Of a stretch of 39,072 nt of DNA, positions 34,574 to 39,072 are shown in pieces (position 1 is the stretch's first letter; each line of letters opens with the position of its first letter). Position numbers and translations under genes: made by a program. The notes beneath the pieces were generated by a model. The model was given only the letters and a program-made list of their open reading frames with translations. It did not search any database and was not told where the DNA came from. The DNA comes from Helicobacteraceae bacterium. Its GTDB lineage: Bacteria > Campylobacterota > Campylobacteria > Campylobacterales > Sulfurimonadaceae. The stretch spans positions 1-39,072 of the forward strand of contig JALVUF010000025.1 in assembly GCA_027023805.1 (NCBI GenBank), in the 5' to 3' direction.

Positions 34574-36691
34574 TTATGAGAAGAACTCTTTATATTGTTT
34601 GTATGTTACATGTTTTTGTGGTTCTTCGTTTTGTATTGTTAGACTATCTTGATAAAAGCTATTAAATAAAAAGAGCATCGATTTTATCTCTTCAATATAT
34701 CCAAACATATTATGAAGTTGCATTATCTTTTTTTTGATAAGATCTTTTGTTTTTTCATCATCTTTGGTAGCTTTTTTCATAAAATATTCCAATTTTTTAG
34801 AATACGCGGAGAGAATATATTTTTTTATTATTTCGCTTTTTGATTTTATGATAAAATAGTTTTTAAACAATTCAAGTAATCCGGATGTGTCGCCTTTATA
34901 AGACATGGCATCAGCTTTTTGTGTAATCTCATCCCATCGTTTCTGGTATTTTTTAACACAATCTAAATCTATATCGTAATCAAGACTGTCTATGATCTCA
35001 TATATTTTAGTTATATTGTCTGTTTTACAATAGTGAGTTAACTGCATCAAAAGAGTCATCTCATGTTTTATCTCTTTTACATCGTCTTCATATTCACCAA
35101 AATTTTCTAAAATTTCTATATATCCTTTTGCTTTTAAAAAATTAAGTTCAGAGAGGGCTTTGGTTAAATTGATATAGCAGTTATCCGCATATCTTGTTAA
35201 ATTTTCATAGATATCGGTTTCTTTTAAAAACGGATATTGTTTTATAAAATTAAATATTTCAGCATAATCTTTACTATCTAATTTTTTCTTAAATAGATTA
35301 AAAATCATCTTATCTTTTAATAACTGCTGTATCTGTTTTGTTTTAGACGGTATTCCTCTAAAATCTTTTAATAATTCCTTTACTATCTCATCTGAACGCG
35401 GATCTAAGATGATATCTTGAGCTTTATTGAACTTTTTACTCCAATCCCTCTCCATCTGTTCATATTCTTTTGTATCTATAAAAGATTTGTATCTAAGCGT
35501 AAGAGGATATGCGAGCGAATATCTTTTTTTTTGAACGTAATTTTTAAATTTTTCAAACTCCTCAAACTCACTTAAAATAGTTTTGATGATTGTTCTTTTT
35601 TTTGGTATGTTGTTAAAAGGCTCCAGTATTTTTTTAGCATCCTCCGTTTTTTGTTGTGAAAGCAAATCTTTCGCGATTTTAAGTGTTTGCTGCCATCTGT
35701 TTTCAATAGTTTGATAAGCTTTGCTATATATTACAAACGGAGAGATATCTAGTTCTTTGTAAAGCGCTGCGTAGTTTTTTTGTTCAAGAAGCAGATCATA
35801 TTTTTCCTCATCTATCAGCTTTTCTTTAAAGATATTGCCGTTTTGCAATCCTATATATAAAACACCCTCTTTTGTTATATACATATCCATAACAGCGGCG
35901 CTATATTTATATAATTTATTACAAAAAATATCTTCTTTTGTAAGATCATAGACTAAGATTGTGCCAAGTTTTGTCCCCACAAAGGCATATTCTCTTTTTG
36001 AATCAACTATCATTTTTGTAATATCATCAGGTACGCTAGGAAGCCTTTTTTTAACTTTTCTTTGTACAAAATCGTAAATAACCAAACCCCCGTCCTTTTC
36101 AGCGGATATAAATTTTCCTTTGTTTAAAAATTCAATATCAACAATATAGCTTTTATGAACCCTGCAGCGTAAAGGGTTTTTTAATGTATTTAGATTTGTT
36201 ACATAGATAACGCCGTCAAAGCTGCCTGTTGCTACAAGCTGTGTTGTATTTGTCATAGTAATTACCGTTACATAATCGGCATGTGCGGGAAGATTGTATA
36301 AAAAATGCCCATTTTTAAGATTAAAAATATATGTTCGTCCATCAACACCGCCGCAGATTAGATATCTGTTTGTGTTATTGATAAATACGGTCTCAACTTC
36401 ACCACTGTTTTTTGATACGGTATAGATAATTTTTTTATTTGCAACATCTAATACCATAACCTGATTCGTTTTTGATTTTGCTATTGCAATATAATGAAGG
36501 TCGCTTGAGATATACATTGTTTGCCTAAAGCTCTGCTCTTGATTGAGATTTGTTTTAAAACCGGAAGTTATTTTTAGGTTGTTTGCATTTAAAACCCTAA
36601 AAGTTCCATCTTCAGACAGTACTGCTAAAAGGTTATTTGTTTGATTGAAGGCAATTTTTTTTACGGCAGAATCTATTAGTATTTTATCCAT
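34574..36691 (-). CDS. WD40 beta-propeller protein with a long helical C-terminal half
   Basis: The first 290 or so residues are WD40-like repeats. Examples are ATGSFDGVIYVTNLNT, KFISAEKDGGLVIYDF and FVGTKLGTILVYDLT, each ending in a hydrophobic-Tyr-Asp strand, which gives about six or seven blades. The remaining 400 or so residues are charged and mostly helical, with repeated Phe-Lys-Tyr/Leu patterns but no family I recognise. There is no signal peptide or membrane helix, so it is cytoplasmic. WD40 proteins usually scaffold complexes; the partner is unknown. ATG 36691 has a weak GAAG ribosome-binding site. It is divergent from the RDD gene across a 245-base gap. Confidence 0.75.
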   Translation of the reverse strand: MDKILIDSAVKKIAFNQTNNLLAVLSEDGTFRVLNANNLKITSGFKTNLNQEQSFRQTMYISSDLHYIAIAKSKTNQVMVLDVANKKIIYTVSKNSGEVETVFINNTNRYLICGGVDGRTYIFNLKNGHFLYNLPAHADYVTVITMTNTTQLVATGSFDGVIYVTNLNTLKNPLRCRVHKSYIVDIEFLNKGKFISAEKDGGLVIYDFVQRKVKKRLPSVPDDITKMIVDSKREYAFVGTKLGTILVYDLTKEDIFCNKLYKYSAAVMDMYITKEGVLYIGLQNGNIFKEKLIDEEKYDLLLEQKNYAALYKELDISPFVIYSKAYQTIENRWQQTLKIAKDLLSQQKTEDAKKILEPFNNIPKKRTIIKTILSEFEEFEKFKNYVQKKRYSLAYPLTLRYKSFIDTKEYEQMERDWSKKFNKAQDIILDPRSDEIVKELLKDFRGIPSKTKQIQQLLKDKMIFNLFKKKLDSKDYAEIFNFIKQYPFLKETDIYENLTRYADNCYINLTKALSELNFLKAKGYIEILENFGEYEDDVKEIKHEMTLLMQLTHYCKTDNITKIYEIIDSLDYDIDLDCVKKYQKRWDEITQKADAMSYKGDTSGLLELFKNYFIIKSKSEIIKKYILSAYSKKLEYFMKKATKDDEKTKDLIKKKIMQLHNMFGYIEEIKSMLFLFNSFYQDSLTIQNEEPQKHVTYKQYKEFFS

Positions 36692-36750
36692 TTTCAGCTT
36701 CTTTATAGTTTTTCGTAAAGTATTGTATCAAAATCAAGAGATAACTTAAA

Positions 36751-36863
36751 GGGGCTAAGTTTTTAGGGGAAAGATAACCTAGCCTCACTTTAAATCTTTT
36801 AAAGGAGTGTATAAAATGAAAATCTACAAATATGTTTAAGGGGAGTAAACATAAATGAGATAA
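36751..36863 (+). other. Structured intergenic segment with two mini-ORFs
   Basis: The gap 36692-36936 holds a 7-bp stem (GGGGCTA 36751-36757 with TAGCCTC 36780-36786, one G-U pair). Next comes AAAGGAG (36801-36807) 8 bases before ATG 36816, which opens the 7-codon frame MKIYKYV ending at 36839. AAGGGGAG (36838-36845) follows, overlapping that stop, 9 bases before ATG 36855 of the two-codon frame Met-Arg (stop 36861-36863). Two strong ribosome-binding sites ahead of minimal ORFs suggest a leader-peptide or translational control region for the RDD gene, or the remnant of a decayed gene. No known riboswitch was recognised. Confidence 0.35.
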
Positions 36864-36924
36864 GAAATTATAAGAATATAAGGTTAACGGTTTGTAAACG
36901 CTAATAGGCTTTACTAAAATTAGA

Positions 36925-36930
36925 TATAAT
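36925..36930 (+). promoter_or_regulatory. -10 element of the RDD gene, possibly leaderless
   Basis: A perfect TATAAT ends 6 bases before ATG 36937. Normal start-site spacing puts the first transcribed base at or beside the A of the ATG, and no ribosome-binding site is present, so a leaderless mRNA is predicted. Confidence 0.5.
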
Positions 36931-36936
36931 TTTGCC

Positions 36937-37404
36937 ATGAGATGGCGCAAATTAAAACAAACAACACAGATAAAACCTAAACGAAAATCAGTGAAAAGGG
37001 TTTATTATGCCCGATTTTCCGATAGAATAAAGGCTCTTATTATTGATCTATTTATAATCTATATGCCTATTTTATATATTATGACATATGTTGTCTTTAG
37101 AGATAAAAAAACTCTTTTGATATCTAATATTGCACTTTTTAGCGGTATAGCATTATATGGCATGATTTATGCCGTATTTTTAGTAAAAACGGGTCAGACT
37201 CCAGGAAAAAAAGCATATAAGATTAAAGTAGTAGATTCCGTTACTTTTAAAAATATCTCTTTTTTTAGAGCAATATGCAGATTTGTAGCTTTTTTGTTTA
37301 CATGGATTACCATTGTCGGCATCTTTTTACCTTTTTATACAAAAAGAAGTCGTGCTTTGCATGATATTTTATGCAAAACAGTTGAGATAGAGGAAAAAAC
37401 ATAA
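36937..37404 (+). CDS. RDD-family membrane protein
   Basis: This is a 155-residue inner-membrane protein with three or four hydrophobic helices. It begins with a basic N-terminus and the RDD-family motif RFSDRIKALIIDLFIIY (Arg and Asp in helix 1). The usual GQTPGKKAYKIKVVD loop and a final LHDILCKT follow. RDD proteins are small membrane proteins of mostly unknown role; some work in Na+/H+ exchange. The start overlaps the promoter, as noted at 36925. The GTG of the next transporter gene comes 4 bases after its stop, so the two are probably co-transcribed. Confidence 0.9.
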   Translation: MRWRKLKQTTQIKPKRKSVKRVYYARFSDRIKALIIDLFIIYMPILYIMTYVVFRDKKTLLISNIALFSGIALYGMIYAVFLVKTGQTPGKKAYKIKVVDSVTFKNISFFRAICRFVAFLFTWITIVGIFLPFYTKRSRALHDILCKTVEIEEKT

Positions 37405-37408
37405 AGCC

Positions 37409-38542
37409 GTGCCGATAAAATTTTTACTTTCCGGTTTTTATTTTTTTTATTTTGCCATTATCGGTATATATGTTATTTTTATGCCAAAAGTCCTTCAAGG
37501 ACTCGGATTTAGCGGCGTAGATATCGGTGTAGTCTTTGCCACTGCACCCCTTGTTAGATTTGCCACCCCTTTTGCTTTTATAAAAGGATTAAAATTAACT
37601 CCAAAAATATTTAACTTCTCTTTATTGCTTTTGGTGCTTTCATCCGCTTTATTTTTTGTAGCAGTTAGAAATTTATATGCTCTTATCTTTGTAAATATAC
37701 TCCTTGGTATGGGACTTAGCCTGGCGCTGCCGTTTGTTGAGGTTATAGCACTTGAGATAATTACAAAGGAGCATTATGGCAAAGTAAGGTTGTACGGTTC
37801 TATAGGCTTTATAATAGTCGCGCTTTTGCTTGTCAGGTTTTTAAAAGGCGCAGATATTGCCATCTCTTTTTTAGTTGTCGTGTGCGTGCTTACGGCTGTT
37901 TTTGGATATTTTATTGCTTTGGGTCATACAACCGGTAGTACACAAAACAACCAAATACAAAAAAGCGGATTTGATATTAAAAAACATCGCAACTTATGGA
38001 TTGGGCTTGTATTGATGCAGATTAGTTTCGGGCCTTTTTATAACTTTTTTACCATTTATGAAACTGCTCATAAAATAAGTTTGCATATGAGTGTATATTT
38101 GTGGAGTTTTGGAGTAATTGCCGAGATTGTGATGTTGATGTTTCAGGGTAGATTGTTACGTCATAATTTGTTGTTTATTATAAAAATTACGGTATTATCG
38201 GCAGTAGTGAGATGGTTGTTGCTGTTTTTATACCCATACTCTTTGGCGGTATCGTTTTTTACGCAATCGCTTCACGCGCTCTCTTTTGCTCTTTTTCATA
38301 CCGCTGTTATCAGTTATCTTTTTGTATTATATAAAAATAAGCATCTAGCCCAGCAGTTTTATCTGGGCATGACTTATGGATTAGGCGGTTTTATAGGAGC
38401 TCTTTATTCAGGCTATATGTATGAATATTTTTCTAAATATCTGTTTTTAAGCGCATCTGTTATAGCGTTTGCGGCATTTGTTTTTTTAAGTTATCATGAA
38501 AAGTTAAGTTGCCATGAAAAGCAAGGTAAGCTAGAGGCCTAA
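37409..38542 (+). CDS. Major facilitator superfamily transporter, HcaT-like
   Basis: This 377-residue inner-membrane carrier has 11 or 12 hydrophobic helices. It resembles E. coli HcaT/LacY-like MFS proteins: YGKVRLYGSIGFII near residue 124, WSFGVIAEIVMLMFQGRLL near 230-248 and SAVVRWLLLFLYP near 262-274 line up with the HcaT sequence as I recall it. The substrate is unknown; the HcaT family was named for phenylpropionate but is broader. The start is GTG 37409, 4 bases after the RDD stop, so translation is probably coupled. The tail overlaps the convergent DUF309 gene by 12 bases. Confidence 0.87.
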   Translation: MPIKFLLSGFYFFYFAIIGIYVIFMPKVLQGLGFSGVDIGVVFATAPLVRFATPFAFIKGLKLTPKIFNFSLLLLVLSSALFFVAVRNLYALIFVNILLGMGLSLALPFVEVIALEIITKEHYGKVRLYGSIGFIIVALLLVRFLKGADIAISFLVVVCVLTAVFGYFIALGHTTGSTQNNQIQKSGFDIKKHRNLWIGLVLMQISFGPFYNFFTIYETAHKISLHMSVYLWSFGVIAEIVMLMFQGRLLRHNLLFIIKITVLSAVVRWLLLFLYPYSLAVSFFTQSLHALSFALFHTAVISYLFVLYKNKHLAQQFYLGMTYGLGGFIGALYSGYMYEYFSKYLFLSASVIAFAAFVFLSYHEKLSCHEKQGKLEA

Positions 38543-38863
38543 AAATAACCATTGCTTCTCATTGACTAAATCCTCAATACGGTTTTGTATGCGCAGATAT
38601 TTATTGTGATACACGGACTCTGTCTCACACAGCAGTATCTTATATTTTTTATATGTTTTAAACACTTTTATGGCGGGATCTCTTCTCCCTCGCTTGACAA
38701 GTTCAAAACTGACCGCCGCATTTATATATCCGCGTAAAAGCTGCATCTCGTCACTCTTTTCAAAACGCCTTGGAAACCAGATAGCTTCCAGTGCTTCGTG
38801 AGCATCAAAATAGCGCTCTTCATTTAGGCAGATTATAAAGTCATCTAAATATTTTTTATTCAT
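38531..38863 (-). CDS. DUF309 domain protein
   Basis: This small cytoplasmic protein of 111 residues shows the DUF309 pattern: YFDAHEALEAIWF near residues 15-27, then LLRGYINAAVSFELVKRGRRDPAIKVFKTY, two helices with the conserved His-Glu and Gly. The function is unknown. I prefer ATG 38863 because homologues begin near MNKKYLDDFI. A GGAGG lies 13 bases ahead, which is long, so an upstream start within the open frame to 38932 is possible. It is convergent with the transporter gene, overlapping by 12 bases. Confidence 0.8.
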   Translation of the reverse strand: MNKKYLDDFIICLNEERYFDAHEALEAIWFPRRFEKSDEMQLLRGYINAAVSFELVKRGRRDPAIKVFKTYKKYKILLCETESVYHNKYLRIQNRIEDLVNEKQWLFLGL

Positions 38864-38932
38864 CGATGTTACGTAACCTCCTAAATGGATACTTTTATCT
38901 ATTAACACATTTATAATCACATTAATAGGCAT

Positions 38933-39072
38933 TTTATCTTTTTAATAACTAAAATAGTATTAAAAACTCAGCCATTACTCAAACTTAACAAAGTTTTCAA
39001 ATAGGATTAAAATAAAATAGTATGTATTTGATTTTTGAAAAAATTGAGATATAACATAAGTATTGACAATGT
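38933..39072. other. Window end: non-coding AT-rich stretch
   Basis: No gene or stable hairpin is seen. The sequence ends in TTGACAATGT, a possible -35-like element of a gene that starts beyond the window. Confidence 0.3.

Noticed and set aside
36684-36950. Minus-strand 88-residue open frame in the WD40/RDD gap
   Set aside because: It has low-complexity AT-driven composition, would start inside the RDD gene, overlaps the WD40 start, and lacks a good ribosome-binding site.

Overview
The window is AT-rich chromosomal DNA, almost fully coding, from a Campylobacterota (epsilonproteobacterial) genome, most likely Sulfurimonas or a close relative. The grounds are: a dnaA-dnaN-gyrB block with DnaA boxes on both sides of dnaA, a fliK-flgD-flgE cluster with RpoN (sigma-54) promoters and two hook-type proteins, ThyX instead of ThyA, the NrdA length and insertion I recall from Helicobacter, and AT-rich codon use. 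The genus is inferred from gene content; I could not run a search. No tRNA, rRNA, CRISPR array, insertion sequence, prophage or recognisable defence system is visible. No gap between genes reaches 300 bases.

Layout. 1-2413: the end of a membrane protein gene overlapping a glutamate decarboxylase gene, then a candidate terminated small RNA with two hairpins whose loops are complementary. 2464-7253: an RluA-type pseudouridine synthase gene carrying a perfect parS centromere site, then purB and nrdA. 7303-9221 (minus strand): a PhnA-like zinc-ribbon protein and an outer-membrane porin. 9291-14921: sigma-54-driven fliK-flgD-flgE plus a second sigma-54 promoter for a much larger FlgE. 14911-20654 (minus strand): dgt, a small lipoprotein, thyX, pcm, nrdB, ruvC and a divergent NRAMP metal transporter behind a Fur-box-like site. 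20802-28833 (plus strand): a zinc-sensor-type diguanylate cyclase, then the replication origin with dnaA, dnaN, gyrB, a degenerate GGDEF-EAL membrane protein and queF. 28802-32105 (minus strand): a response regulator, histidine kinase and CCA-adding-enzyme-family operon. 32225-38863: typA, a glycine-zipper lipoprotein, a WD40 protein, an RDD membrane protein, an HcaT-like transporter and a DUF309 protein.

How the genes fit together. The region is the origin-proximal replication neighbourhood. It holds an initiator with a bipartite origin, the sliding clamp and gyrase. A DNA-precursor set (NrdA, NrdB, ThyX, Dgt) and RuvC lie within 19 kb. A parS site lies about 19.4 kb from dnaA and should load ParB for segregation. 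Most genes left of the origin from 14.9 to 20.7 kb run leftward, and dnaA-dnaN-gyrB-queF runs rightward, as expected for replication away from the origin.

The observations most worth checking are: the loop-complementary small RNA; the strong over-representation of the palindrome TTACATGTAA; the inverted DnaA-trio-like arrays flanking DnaA boxes between dnaA and dnaN; parS inside a coding gene; the metal-transporter-to-nrdB operon with a Fur-like site; and two c-di-GMP-type proteins bracketing dnaA-dnaN-gyrB.
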